In this document: positions 18,988-31,199 of the stretch, in pieces
Numbering within the stretch: the first letter of the stretch is position 1
Layout of the letters: every line of letters begins with the position of its first letter
NCBI GenBank assembly: GCA_032716605.1
Contig: CM064505.1
Coordinates: 49,269,865-49,333,864 of the forward strand
Length of the DNA stretch: 64,000 nucleotides
Reading direction: 5' to 3'
From: Paralithodes platypus
Lineage: Eukaryota; Arthropoda; Malacostraca; Decapoda; Lithodidae
Translations under genes and position numbers: made by a program
Notes under the pieces: generated by a model
Seen by the model: the letters and a program-made list of their open reading frames with translations, nothing else
What the model was told of the DNA's origin: nothing
Database searches by the model: none

Positions 18988-19712
18988 TTAGCCGATGGCC
19001 CTGCTCAAAAAATCAGCTCCGACATTGTCCTTTCCCGACACATGTACAAGTCGGAACCTAAAGGACTGTAAGCCCAGGGCCCACCGGAGTAGTCTGTCAT
19101 TATTGCCCTTGAACTTTCTCAGGTATACTTTATTTTTAGTGAGATTCCAATGATCTACCTCTAGGATGAATTCTGCTCCCAACAAATAATATTTTAACCG
19201 GGTAACTCCAAACACAATTGCTAGACACTCTCTTTCAATGGTTGAATATCTACGTTCTCGATCTAGAAGCTTTCTACTGGTGTATGCAACTGGGAATGGT
19301 TTATTATCTACATATTGGAACAGAACTGCACCCAAACCATAACCTGAACAATCAGTACTAAGTACAAAAGGCAATGACAGGTCAGGGAGTTTAAGAACAA
19401 GACCACTAGCTAGTACCGACTTCAGCTTCTCAAAACACTCCATTGACTCTGGACTCCACTCCAATGGTTCCTTTATCCCCTTCCGTAACATATCTGACAA
19501 AGGTGAGGTTAAGGGAAGAAACATGTTCAATGAAATTACGGTAGAACGATATCATACCTAGGAATAATCTCAGAGTTTTCTTGGAGGAGGGAGGAGATAC
19601 ACAGAGTACTGTTTGCACCTTGTCATCAACAGGTCTTAGAGTCTGTCCGTCTAGAACGTACCCTAGATACTGAATGGAAGTGAACCCAAAACTTAAATTT
19701 TTCAGGTTTTAC
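18988..19712 (-). pseudogene. Gypsy copy B RT thumb and RNase H, frameshifted
   Basis: Two overlapping frames (19618-19430 and 19530-18988) carry the thumb and RNase H seen in copy A. A small deletion near 19520-19555 shifts the frame. A replaced segment near 19130-19155 alters the VDHKPL region to VDHWNLTKNK. The terminal ADFLSR and immediate stop are conserved. Confidence 0.85.
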
Positions 19713-19789
19713 TGTCAAACCGTGCTCACGAAGGCATTGTAGAACAGCACATACAGCATTATCATGTCCTTCCCAAGTATCTGCATATA

Positions 19790-20326
19790 TCATAACATTG
19801 TCAAAGTACAGTAGAAGGAAACATTCTCTAATCCTGTTAATACAAGGCGCACCAGTCTAATATAAGTGGCACAGGCAGTAACCAGACCAAAGAGCATGCG
19901 GCAAAACTCCATCAAGCCCTTATGAGTGGGAAAAGCAGTTAGTGGTTTAGCATTATCTGTAAGAGGGACCTGATAATATGCTTTGGTCAGATCTAATTCG
20001 GTAAAGTACTTGGCCCCCGAAAACTTGTGGAGATCATCCTCTAGTCTACACATGGGTTCTGCATGAAATTCAGTTACAACATTCAGGACTCTGTAATCAA
20101 TAGCCATCCTATACTTGCCATCAGGCTTCTTAATCATAACAACAGGTGATGAATGGGACGACTGAGAAGGTCTGATTATCCCTTGGCCGAGGTTTTCAAC
20201 TTCCTCTTCAAAATGGGGCTGGAGGTGTACAGGAATGGGATATAGTTTGGGCTTCAGTCGCTCAGTAGTACAGAGGGAGATATCATGGGATAAGGTATTA
20301 GTACAACCTGGCTTGTCAGAAAACAC
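19790..20326 (-). pseudogene. Gypsy copy B reverse transcriptase, N-terminal and palm
   Basis: Typical RT N-terminal blocks: GIIRPSQSSHSSPVVMIKKP, YRMAIDYRVLN and the first catalytic Asp in TELDLTKAYYQVPL, then FGLVTACATY. A 5-bp insertion near 19808-19812, relative to copy A, destroys the catalytic box by frameshift (the frame ends in YCTLTML). The RT start (VIEEFGDVFSDKPG) is preceded by an in-frame stop near 20370. Confidence 0.87.
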
Positions 20327-20640
20327 GTCACCAAACTCCTCAATGACCTTCTTGATATCCTTTTTCTACTCTGTTGTCAGGTGATTATTCATGTCTAACT
20401 CTGAAAATCCTGAGGACGTAATAAGCTCATGGGTAGAAGGGAAGTCTAGTTCAGAATCCAAGTTTATATCTTCCTCCGTACAGGCCTGAGAAACTAAAGG
20501 CTGATCATCAAAAGTTAACCTGGCCTCCTCATCTAGTACATATGCAAAGGATACCTGGGCCCTACGATAATACTGCTTTAAAAGATTTGCATGGTACTGT
20601 AACGGGAAGAAATTGTACTTTCCCTTTTGGTATATGTTGT
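20327..20640 (-). pseudogene. Integrase-end-like segment upstream of Gypsy RT
   Basis: The minus strand reads YHANLLKQYYRRAQ (about 20597-20556), like the GPY/F-type end of Gypsy integrases, then an acidic linker, then the RT start. Integrase-end sequence before RT, and none after RNase H, suggests a Gmr1-like domain order. The integrase catalytic core itself is not in the window. Confidence 0.45.
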
Positions 20641-23600
20641 AAGGTTTGACTTAACTGTAAGACTTTTTCCCCTTCATTCACTCTTCCCTATATTTAAGGG
20701 AAATGTATTGTTTAAGAAGGGTTAAGTAACCCTTGTCTATGTAAAGAGGGAATTAGCCTAGATCAGGAGGAGAACTAATATTCTCAAATCTATCTAAAAT
20801 ACTTTCAAGCCTAATTTATCTTTTCACCTCTTCTGTTATTCCCTGTAAAAATCCTTCCTTTTCGAATTTAGAGTAATGCCCCCTTGTGTAAAAAGACCGC
20901 CAATTCCTACCCAAGCGACGCCACCCTTTGTGGTCACCCTCCCCTTTTTTGGCGGTATCCCTGGCACTGGCCCTCGGCCCCTCACTGTCGTGACCCCAGG
21001 CCTACGAGAGAGACACCTACCCACCCCCCAGTCTGTCATCATTCCCCGCTTCTTCTCCGGACTTAGGCTTCCTTTCCCTTCATTCAGAGGTTCGTAATTA
21101 AGGTTTATAGTGTTATAAGGTATTGCTTATTCAGTTAAGTAAGTACTAGGTGTGTAATGTAGGAGATATTACTGTGATTGACAAATTCGTGAACTCGAGC
21201 CTACCATCGGGTTGGTCGACAGGCACCCCTCACCTGCCAAGTGCCTACAACCATACAAATTCCCCCATTATCATTGTGTTCAGTAAAACTTAGTCTGTGC
21301 ACCTTTGCTAAGTGTTATTCTGATATTTTAGACTTTGTTATTCCAAATTAACGTCAAATTAACTTTGTGTGTAATAATTTCAGTCAGAGGGACGCCATTT
21401 GATGGCCTTCCAATTCTTGTGTTTTTCCATAATTCCCGACCAAACTTAGGCTAGCCTATTTTGCTAGTTTGTCTTTCACCGTTTTACATAATCCTGAGGT
21501 AGTGCGAGAACACCAGTTAAGAGTAGAATTGAGGACGAAGTTGATTGAAATGCTTTTGAAGCTTGACCGCCATTTTAGGATTTAGACCATCTCGCATTTC
21601 GGAGAGACGACCAGGTTGAGCAAATTACTAATGTAGCAGTTGTATTGTATGTTTAGAACTTGTTCATTACTTTGAGTTTATAAAACCATGCATTTTGGTA
21701 ACTATGATTGTATTTTAACGTGTAAATCAGGAAAGGACATTCGTTTGAGATAGTATCCTTGAGTTTTGTTTACCTTTCGTGTCTCCGACGTTCCAAAGTT
21801 AGGCCTATTCAGATAAGTATTTATAACTAACGTCTCCTAGGCCTGGTTATTGTTTATTTTAAATGTTTTTACTGGGTTATAGTGTAAAGATACTTGTTAT
21901 CTTGATTTAGAGGTCCTCAATTCCCAACCCCAGTACCGTCAAATTTCGGACCCCCATTGGGTCGGGTTTATTTCAGATGATTATTTGTTCTTACCTATTG
22001 TTACTTAAAGTTAACTTGTGAAAAGGCCGTTTAGGTATGGGTACTTGCTGAATTATTATGGTAGGTTATATGATTTTACATTTTTAATTAGCCTAGGCTT
22101 TCACCTAATTGGAAGTACAGTAGGCTATTATTAATTATTGTGCATTTAGAGTGTATTATGAAAATTGATTGCTATGATATAATTATGTTTGACATGGTCT
22201 AATGAACAGAGTTGCCTTGCAAGGGATGGAACGCTGTAGTGAGATTCTGGGCAGCTGATTTCAGGGGATAAGTTACTAGAGTTACAGTAGAAATAACGTT
22301 TAGCTTTGTTTGAGCCTTGTATAGCACCCTCCGCATTGAGCAGTCCAACCTGTTAAGTCTGACCATGACAATTACCTTTGATTTATGCCATTATTGTATT
22401 GATTTGACTCCATAGATATGCTGTGTAATTATGTATTCCCAATTGTGTGTAGAGTACTGCTGAGTAACATATGTACCTGTACTTAATGAGAGGATCTTTG
22501 GATGCCTTAAGAGATTATTTCGGTACAGTACTGTAATGTCATAGTTTGATCTGTCATTGTATTTCTGTACTTATATTAGCTCATCTATTTTTATACGTTA
22601 ATAGGAATCCATGTATTTTTATATGTTTATATTAGCCTATGTTTTGTATATGTATTTGTTTTAGTATTACTGTGTACCGTAATTAGGATATTGATTAACC
22701 CCATTATTAAGGATTAGCTATATGTCAACCGTGGGTTAAGAATGTATTCAACTTACCAGGGAACCAGTTTGGGACGGAGTCGATGTGATGCTGAATTGCT
22801 GATGGCGGAGAATCGGAGATTCACCCCTCCCATTGGCTGAGTGCAGGATGCTGAACTCGTGTACTGTACGAGGGTTCAAGGACCGCAGGAAGACGTATGA
22901 TTACCCCCTATACCCCAGGATACGGTAGGCCGAAGAAACCTACAGGCAAGCCTGGCCGATACCGGTATCTAGCGGAATTGGGATGTATAATACTGAGAGG
23001 AATGGGGTGGATACAGACAGCAATATTCGAGTCCTACTCCTAGGTTAAGAGACTGTCCCAGTATGGTAATGGATTGGTCCCAGGTTAATGGTATAGAGAT
23101 AATTAGATACGGACCATACGGTACCAATGTTAAGAGTTGTAAACGGTAAAATGTTCCTTCTATTAATATCAAGCTTAAGATTACTGCAATATGTTTGTAT
23201 CTATCCTCCCGTACCTATTTGGATCTAAATGTGTTGTCAGGATGGTAAATCGGAGCTGTCAGTATTAAATTGGTCTAAGAGTAGTACCAGTAGCCTAACC
23301 GAGAGTCAAAGTCTTGTCAGCCAACATTGAAGGTGAAGTTCTTGATTGGTCTTTGCTAGCCTCCGATTTATCCTACTGTCCTAATGTACCTGAATAATGA
23401 GCATGAATCACGATTGCATAAAGAATAAGAAAACCATGGGGACGGCCAGTTCACCTGAAGGTGGGCGATCAAATAATTTGAATGAATTACCGTTCCCAAA
23501 AACATCCTTATGTGATATCTAGAAAGTAGAGAATATGCTAGGTCTCAGTGTTTTTTTTGGTGGTTCTTTGGTCTTATCATCGTGTCGGAGTTGCAGCCTT

Positions 23601-24886
23601 TCCCCTTCCTCGAAGGATGTTGGTTGTGGGTCAACCAAACAGGGTTGTCCTCTCGTTAATTAGAATGCAATAATGGGTTTGTCGTCATCTCTTCCTTTCT
23701 ATCCTTGAGTACCTATTTTCCACCTTCGCAGCTTAATCTATCTTTTTCTGTCTCTCTCTCTCTCTTGTTGGCAGCAGAAGAAGGGAAGGTTGAGGAAAGA
23801 GAGATACTCCAACATCCAACCCCCCCGTTACAGTGCGGAAGGACTCCACCATCCTGATCAGATCACCTCACCAACTTCTCGACCAGCTGAGATACTACGA
23901 CTCCTCTTCTCTCCTCACCCTCCCCGGACCAGAGGGCCACACCGAACAACAGGGGGATTATATACCCTCCTCCAACACCTGAGTCTTCCAGGAGGCTACC
24001 TCTAGACACTACCACCTTGAGTCCCGGGGTCGGGACTTTTTCTCTGCCCGACGGTAGTGAGATGCGTTCTAGGACCGGTGTTACCGCATCTCCAGCTTGT
24101 CACAGCCATGCGACAGAGCCAACTAAGCCTTCCGGACAGCCTTCCCCCTGCCATCCAGACCCACGACAACCCTGCCCCTGCCCGTATCGCCAAGATAACG
24201 GTGGAACGAGTGGGACACGTCCGTCCCGAGTGGATCACACCAGTCACCCACGGCAAGTCATTTTCTTTAACCACCAGAGCCAAAGAAAATGACCATCGCA
24301 GGGGTAACCATTACAAACCCCCATCAGCCAGCCCATAGTAACTCCTCAACCTAGCTACACAACCACAGGTGGTACCAGGTTGTTTCCTAAATTACCTTTC
24401 ATATCCCCTATCAAAGAACCTAAAGCTCTTTCAGAACCAAAACCTCTCTTCCCCAGATTGCCTTTCATATCCCCTATCAAGGAACCTAAAGCATCCATTC
24501 AATCTAAACCATTGTCTTAAAGTCATTCATAAACCAAAACTTGCCTATCCTTCCAGCCAACTAAGTCTTAACCCCCAGAATAAGTCATCATCCATTGTAA
24601 GAAACTCATCCGCTTCCTCTCCCACCAGGAAGCCATCACCCCATAATGTATACAGATCTGCCCTGAGGAATCTTCCTCCAGCTACATCTACAAGGGCCAG
24701 CCAAAAGTCCAGGCGCACCACTCCCAGGACTACAAGGACCTAACCACCACGCGCAGACACCACCCCAGCGCCTTTGATCCTCTCAAGCCGGGCGCCTTAA
24801 GTCTGGGCAAGAATATTCACAAGTACTCAGCCAGTCTAGACATCAGTAACTAAGCTTGCCTTTGGTATCTCTTTATCTGGGTAAAA
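20641..24886. other. Long region with no recognised gene
   Basis: Mostly AT-rich intergenic sequence. Near 23740-23775 a CT-rich tract ends in GGCAG and is followed by a Pro/Arg-rich open frame (to 24005), which looks like a splice acceptor plus exon but has no recognisable domain. Near 24385-24500 a ~38-bp segment (starting AAATTACCTTTCATATCCCC in one copy) is repeated directly. This may be an eroded element or host intergenic DNA. Confidence 0.5.
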
Positions 24887-25049
24887 GCAGCCAGAATAGC
24901 TGGTGTTCACACTTGAAGCTGTGTGCAGTGATCGGAGACGACCAGGTCGGGTTCCCCCCTTCAGGAAGAGGACTAGCTTGTGCAACCCACTTTGGGCCCC
25001 ACCTTCCTGGCCTTCGATGCTGTGCCCAGACCAACTGAATAAGGATTCC
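24887..25049 (+). repeat. Tandem unit A, left of the long-LTR element
   Basis: Matches 43730-43888. Together with B units at 43560-43730 and 43885-44045 it forms an A-B-A-B array that the LTR element at 25050-43559 interrupted between A and B. Units share a core around GACCAGGTCGGGTTCCCCC. The TSD ATTCC is at 25045-25049. Confidence 0.8.
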
Positions 25050-25053
25050 TAAA

Positions 25054-25212
25054 ATGCCCCAGAACGAGAAGCCCACCACAGAAGCCACGAACGAACACCA
25101 CACAGAAACACCCAAAGGAAAGGTCCACAGAACGAAAGGACCAGCTGACCGAGCCAGCCAATTCAGACAGGCCCAAGCCCGCAGGGCTAAGCAGCTCCAG
25201 GCCGCACCCTGA
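25054..25212 (+). CDS. Small basic ORF at the very start of the LTR
   Basis: The first ATG of the LTR opens a 52-codon frame (MPQNEKPTTEATNEHH...) with a basic C-terminal half (FRQAQARRAKQLQ). It is identical in the 3' LTR (40366-40524). In the solo LTR at 51411-56594 it has a few replacements and loses its stop, ending a few codons later. In the solo LTR ending at 61512 it is frameshifted. No known domain; whether it is translated is unknown. Confidence 0.35.
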   Translation: MPQNEKPTTEATNEHHTETPKGKVHRTKGPADRASQFRQAQARRAKQLQAAP

Positions 25213-27573
25213 TACCCCTTCTAAACTGACCATTTTTCCACACCTCATGTACACGACCCCCTCGTGTCCTACACTCCTAACTACAAAGATGATGAACAGG
25301 AATATACATTCATATTAAAAACACCCATGCCCTGTCCCGACGTTGAGCCAATGCCAACACATCAGACAGCCATAATTATATCTATGTATGTTCTTACATC
25401 CGAGAAGTAGATGTTATATATCTTAGAAGTTAAAACACCCACGCCTGTCCCTAGACCTTGTATATCATTTCCCATGACGAGTATAGATATATGTAACCCT
25501 GCTCAGTCGCCCCCTTGCATTGTTCCTCTAGTAACTAAGTGTCTCTAATATTAACTGCCACCAGTATTGATACGACATAGCGGCACTGTCCTTGTGTCGT
25601 ATTGTGCCAAGTACAGATCAACCAGGTTTCATCACCTTATTAGGACGACGACTATAATGTCGTCGTTCATCGATGTATGCAATCCTTAGTTTAAGTATTA
25701 ATATTAACATTCCCTAACATCTTGTCTTGCCAGACTAAGCTTCTGAAGACCCATCGCCCCATAAATCTATGTATTCAATCCTTAGGTTAAGTATTTTTAT
25801 CCGCCATTGTGTTCACCTTTTTCCATTTACTTTTCCACAATTGTCATACGTCTTCCCCTTGCCTCCTTCGTATCCACAGTCCACACTACACCAATTTACT
25901 TCGTGTCATACACCTCTTACCCCAACCAGAGATTGTATACGATAACCTGTTTACCAGTATCTGTCATAAGTACCCCGAAACAATAACTAAGTACCCCTAC
26001 GAACTGCCGCTGTTGTTGGTATATTTATATTTCATAGAAAATGCAGTTCCCAGGGCCAACTAATAGTATCCATAACCCCTCGGACTGATCACATAACTCT
26101 ATCTTTTCCAGACTCATATACCACCCCATAGTTGCATTCCCCGGTAGCATTTGGCTAACGTATTCTACTGCTTTTTCAAACTCCCATATCAACTGCAGCC
26201 TAATGCCAGCCCCACGCCCAGAGACCTTAGGGTCAAATTCCCCTATAGCCCCCCTGCACTCCTCCCCTCTCATTATAAGACCCCGCACTTCTCTACTCTT
26301 GTCCGACCTAGCCTCTCTCTCATACCTCTTGAAGATCCTTGAATTGTCCGTTGCTAATGCTCTCCAACCTTTTATATCTATACTCCTATCCAGCCTACCT
26401 TCACTTAGTAGGCCACAACATTAGAACTTTACTAGCCCCTTGCATGCCATCTATTCTCTTACAACACATTCACAACCCTGCACCCAATGGTCGTCGGTGC
26501 GAGGCTAGCCGCCTCGCCAGTAACTAACTTCTATTGCCATACTTCCAGATAAATGTGGCCGAGTTAGCAACCCAGTCTCCACCACATCCAGCAAACCCTA
26601 CAATTAACAACCAGCCGAGTAAAACCAGCTAGCTAAGGCACCTTCGGTTTTGGTATTAAGGACGCCCACATCTGTCTCATACACAGAGGGTTATTACAAA
26701 CACTGGTGATATGGCAAGCCCCTAGCCACAGCCGCCGGACGACTATCACAGAGAGAGGGCGCCCAGCTCCCCCTTTTTGCCCACCCGAGGAGGGAGACCC
26801 CCACCCCCGCGGAGGTATACCTGGCCCTGTTTTGACTTCCGAGTCATTGCCAGGTAGCACAGGAATTCTTCCTATCAATGAACTAACCATGCATGACTAA
26901 CACCTTTACTAACCTCTATTAACTCACAATAAACCATTTACCTTTCTTGCATGCTCTGATCACTAAATTAGCACCTCAGCTATACCATAGAATGAAGATT
27001 GAACAATCTAAGAGAGACGCTCCTATCACAGCTGTCCCCATCCTCCTCGCAAAGTAGATCCAGTCTCTCTCCCCTAAATACTTCCAGTATAGCCAAAATA
27101 GTACCTCTTACTAAGGCTCAGTTATATGAAAATATAAAGGCTTCCTATAGCCATGTGCCACAACAGTAAATACCATCTTACCTAGTCCCCATATCTATTG
27201 AGAGCTCAACTAAGTCCATAAGACTCGAGATCCCTACTGTCTACAGGGTCCAGAACCGAGCCTATAAATCTAGCTCCCGCCCCCAGTCAAATCAGTTGAA
27301 AGCTAGACACCAACCAGGGGTCACTACCCTGCAGTTAACTTCTAGCTCTGCCCTTGTGTTGTTCCGGAGTGAGATTCCAGAGCCGGCAGACTCCGTGGCA
27401 GATTTGGATAGAAGGACCTGCCCACGTATTTGAGAACTTCACACATATGGACCCCCTGGACGGCCGCGGAACCAGTCGTTAGCCCCCAACATCATGGACG
27501 CAAGATAACCAGGACCAGACCCATCAGATACTACCCAAGATTCCCTTTAGCAGTACTACATATTACTGTGCTG

Positions 27574-28096
27574 TGGGCGGGTGCCCAACCCTGAAAGGGG
27601 TTGAAATAGGGGAGCTATCCCCCCGCCAAAGGCGGCTTTCTAGGGCCTTTCCTAGCTGATGCTGAGAGGATTGGGTTCTAGTCATGTGGTGATGGGCTGG
27701 TCTATCAGAGTGAGAACTGAGCGATCTCTGCCATACCCATAGCTTACTCTGACTGTTCCTATTACTTATATATTTTCTAGGTCTCGAGTGACGGCGTCTC
27801 TAACGTGGATTGACCTCACAATCTCCCAAGATTGGAAGCCAAAGCGTCACATTTTTCCTTTGCTCCTCAACTTTCTCTTCATAATTGCTGAGGGGCACAG
27901 TGCCCTGGGTGGGGCTTTGGTTTCCCGGGCGTTTCCGCACCCTCCTCAGCTCCCCGCCATGGAGTGGCTTTGGTCACCCAGGCTTTATTGTGGTCGGCAG
28001 GGAGGGTTCTGTGGGGGCGCTCGGTTATGGCTTTGGCATTGCTCGGGGCCTTGGGGCTGTTCGGCCAGGCAGCTTGGGGAACAACAACAACAACAA
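27574..28096 (+). mobile_element. Short non-LTR (SINE-like) insertion with AAC tail
   Basis: Present in the 5' LTR but absent from the 3' LTR and the solo LTR at 58298. It is flanked by the direct repeat CTGTGCTG (27566-27573 and 28097-28104) and ends in an (AAC)n tail. No tRNA-type promoter is obvious; it could be a truncated LINE 3' end. Confidence 0.82.
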
Positions 28097-28780
28097 CTGT
28101 GCTGTTTAGAGATTCACTAATTAATATTTCTACGAAGTGGCTATCTATTGCCCCAGTATAATTCATATAACCATTCAATTAGGAAGTGCTAAGCGTATCA
28201 GTGTTCAATAATTAACAGGCGATACTAACTCTCGTAATCAACCATATATCCAGATATTATTACCTAGAAGGAAACCCTAGTGATATCTGAATGTTCTCCC
28301 ACTGATTTGCGTTCTATGTATTTCTGAGACAAGAATATAAAACTTAGATCAGTACCCCCTGAGGTTACTAGAATTCCCGTGCTCTAAAATACGTGTCTAA
28401 TCTAGTCTGTGAACTACGTGTGCACCAGAGCTACCAGTAAGAAATCTAACAGTGAATATGATTCTATAAGTAACATTGATGGTCTTCGGTATATAAACCT
28501 GTTTAATAAGCCAGTGATCAGAAGATTAATACCTGAACGTTGGAAGAGACTAGGCTCCATCCAGATCCACTTATGCTAGTGTTGTTCGATTCTATTATAT
28601 TGTCTTACACGAGTATTCTGCAGTGGTATATAAATAAACGTGATCGTGTAACTTGCTACCATGTGTTTCTTTGTGTTCTCTATTCCCTCATATCTTGTAT
28701 TGTGCATGCAGCCTTATATACCCAGTCAATTAGAACTCACATTACCCAAGTTAAACCTGTAGAAAAACAGGGCATAACAT

Positions 28781-28798
28781 TGGCGGCAGCAGTGGTTC
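28781..28798 (+). other. Probable primer-binding site of the long-LTR element
   Basis: TGGCGGCAGCAGTGGTTC begins with TGG one base after the 5' LTR. The primer tRNA was not identified. Confidence 0.55.
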
Positions 28799-28849
28799 TT
28801 GATTCGGATAAAAGGTTGCATTACACTGCAAGTTTGGAACAGTAGAAGC

Positions 28850-29866
28850 ATGGCAACATCGCGAAATTGGCAGCCACTCACACACATTCCCAAGTATGAT
28901 GTAAACACGTATGATATTGCCACTTACTTAGACATAATAAAGCCAGTGTTAGATGTGGCACTTCAAAATGACCGCGAAAAAATCGCCGTTGCATTATCGC
29001 ACATTATGCAGTTGGGAAAAGCCGTTTTCCAAATTGCTAAACAGGTAACGCCAGAGAGTACCTGGAACCAGTTTCGACCCCTCGTGATCCGGACCTTAGG
29101 GCCACTTTTGGGTTGCCTCATCTCCCCCAAAATAATACAAATCGACGAGATCAAGTATGAAGGGGATATAAATGTGACCCTCATACAACTCTACAGATAC
29201 GTGAGGACCACATATAGCTATGAAGATTACGACCAACAAAATGAACTCTTATTCACCGCATTGTTAAACATCCTCCCACCCCACATCACCGCCCATCTCG
29301 ACCCGTATGGCTTATTCGAAGAACATATGCTCTCCATCAGAGAAGAATGCCTACTCAGTTCGATGAATCCCCTATCCAACCCTTCAGCCCCTATCCAAGA
29401 CTCCGTGCACCCTTCCAAAATGACTTCCGGTGAAAGTCCAACCCCAGTGCACTCTTCCTTGCCTCTATCCTCTCTGACCATCCCTAAATTTTCCCCTGCC
29501 CAGCCATCCACCAACGATCATCTTCCATCAATTGTGTTACCCCATAAACCCCATCCTTTTTCTATGCATGTCAAACAAACCCACCAACCCCAGATAACTG
29601 CTAACCAGACCGTGACTGCCACCAAGAAGATTCCCAAAATTCGTCCTGTTAACAACCCCAAATCAATACATCAGTCCTCTACCAATAACCCCTGTTCTAC
29701 ACCTAACTCTTCCCCCACCAACCCTCCGCAGCCCCCCAACAAGCCCCGTATTCTAGCTATGCCTACCTATGTAGGCCTACCACAACATATTTTCCCCATG
29801 ACCCCAGAAATGTTCAGCTATTCCCCCACCAACAAAATTTCCCTTGTGACAGTTTTCCGTCAGTAG
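28850..29866 (+). CDS. Gag-like protein of the long-LTR element
   Basis: The ATG at 28850 (MATSRNWQPLTHIPKYD) is 70 nt after the LTR and is preferred over the alternative in-frame TTG at 28799. About 170 residues of predicted helical character follow (VLDVALQNDREKIAVALSHI, TLIQLYRYVRTTYSYEDYD, LLFTALLNILPPHITAHL), resembling a retrotransposon capsid domain. They are followed by a long Pro/Ser/Thr/Asn-rich tail. There is no zinc knuckle. A stop at 29864-29866 ends this frame; similar proline-rich sequence continues in other frames. Gag identity is inferred from position and composition, not from a family motif. Confidence 0.6.
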   Translation: MATSRNWQPLTHIPKYDVNTYDIATYLDIIKPVLDVALQNDREKIAVALSHIMQLGKAVFQIAKQVTPESTWNQFRPLVIRTLGPLLGCLISPKIIQIDEIKYEGDINVTLIQLYRYVRTTYSYEDYDQQNELLFTALLNILPPHITAHLDPYGLFEEHMLSIREECLLSSMNPLSNPSAPIQDSVHPSKMTSGESPTPVHSSLPLSSLTIPKFSPAQPSTNDHLPSIVLPHKPHPFSMHVKQTHQPQITANQTVTATKKIPKIRPVNNPKSIHQSSTNNPCSTPNSSPTNPPQPPNKPRILAMPTYVGLPQHIFPMTPEMFSYSPTNKISLVTVFRQ

Positions 29867-30090
29867 CTTGTGACAGTTTTCAGTCAGTAGCTCCCTTCCA
29901 CCCCCACACAATTCACACCCCTAGAAAACTTCGAAACCCCACACTTGACTCGCCCTCTCATGTCAAACAAACTCACCAGTCCCAGATAACCTCTAACCAG
30001 ACCGAGACTGCCACCAAGAAAATTCCCCAAACTCGTCCTGTTAACAACCCCAAATCAGTACATCACTCCTCCCTCAATAACCCATGTCCT

Positions 30091-30898
30091 ATGCCTAACT
30101 CTGCCCCCACTAATCCTCCCCAGTCCCACATAACCTTTAACCAGACCGAGACTGACACCAAGAAAATTCCCCAAATTCGTCCTGTTAACAACCCCAAATC
30201 AATACATCAGTCCTCTACCAATAACCCCTGTTGTACACCTAACTCTTCCCCCACCAACCCGCCGCAGTCCCCCCAACAAATCCCGTTTCCTAACTCGCTC
30301 ACCTCTCACCACCCTGACCCTCCCACACGCGCCGTTAATCCTCCCCTCACGCGTGACGACCTAGGGACCCAACCATGTTCCCCCCCTTCCCCCAGAAATG
30401 CTCAGCTATTTCCCCACCAACAAAATTTCCCTTGTGACAGTTTTCCGTCAGTAGCTCCCTTCCACCCCCCCACAATTCACACCCCTAATAAACTTCAAAA
30501 CCCCACACTTGACTCACCCCCTCATGACAGACAAACCCACCAATCCCATATAACCTCTAAACAAACCGTCACTGCCACCGACACACCCCACCACTCTGAT
30601 CCTCCCACACGCGCCTTTAATCCTCCCCTCACGCGTGACGACCTAGGGACCCAACCATGTTCCCCCCCTTCCCCCAGAAATGCTCAGCTATTCCCCCACC
30701 AACAAAATTTCCCTTGTGACAGTTTTCCGTCAGTAGCTCCCTTCCACCCCCCCACAATTCACACCCCTAATAAACTTCAAAACCCCACACTTGACTCACC
30801 CCCTCATGACAGACAAACCCACCAACCCCAGATAACCTCTAAACAAACCGTCACTGCCACCGACACACCCCACCACTCTGATCCTCCCACACGCGCCG
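30091..30898 (+). pseudogene. Proline-rich gag-tail repeats, interrupted by DIRS-2
   Basis: A Pro/Asn/His-rich frame with internal tandem repeats. A 282-bp unit (94 codons, so frame-preserving) starts at about 30321, 30603 and 30885; the third is cut by DIRS-2 at 30899. A looser earlier repeat with PQIRPVNNPKSIHQSS occurs near 29635 and 30180. Units differ little. From 38910 onward the tail resumes. Confidence 0.65.
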
Positions 30899-31199
30899 AT
30901 TTGTTAGTAGTCTTGGCAAATCCAACGTCAAGGCTATTAACCTAATTGCAATGACGACTTGTCTATTTTGACTGCTATGTCGTCATTCCAACCGCGGTTA
31001 AAAAGAAAACGTCTAGAGTCTACTCCTTATCTTGCTCTAGGAGACGTTGTACATTAACCAAAACTACCACCGAAGGTGAAAAAAGCATAGAAGAGAAGAA
31101 AAAGGGGTTTACCTTAGTTACCGCTTAAGGCCCATCCTGTGTTCCGTCATGTGCAGATCCCTGTCGAACGTGCGCATGAGCGACCCTCTCTTGTTATCA
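30899..31199 (+). repeat. DIRS-2 left inverted terminal repeat
   Basis: Reverse complement of the right ITR, almost without differences. One visible mismatch (GGCAAATCC versus GGAAAATCC) is faithfully recorded in both halves of the ICR. It starts ATTTGTTAG, similar to the ATTTATTAG of DIRS-1. Confidence 0.93.

Larger units (their letters stand above)
18853..20640 (-). mobile_element. Gypsy retrotransposon copy B, pol 3' part
   Basis: Copy B holds, in minus-strand order, an integrase-end-like segment (20640-20330), RT (20326-19715), and RNase H up to the stop near 18985. It lacks gag, protease and the integrase core; the sequence above 20640 is not recognised. It provides the empty site that dates the BEL insertion in copy A. 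Confidence 0.85.
25050..28779 (+). repeat. 5' LTR of the long-LTR element
   Basis: Starts TAAAATGCCCCAG and ends CAGGGCATAACA. It matches 40362-43559 closely except for a 0.53-kb insertion at 27574-28096. The inner ends ATGCCC and GGGCAT are inverted to each other. Two solo copies lie at 51411-56594 and 58298-61512 on the minus strand. Confidence 0.92.

Noticed and set aside
24017..24743. Overlapping Pro/Thr-rich frames as a gene
   Set aside because: Three competing frames, low-complexity composition and no recognisable domain.
30091..30945. Proline-rich frame continuing into DIRS-2 as one protein
   Set aside because: The last codons lie in the DIRS-2 ITR, so the end of the frame is an insertion artefact.
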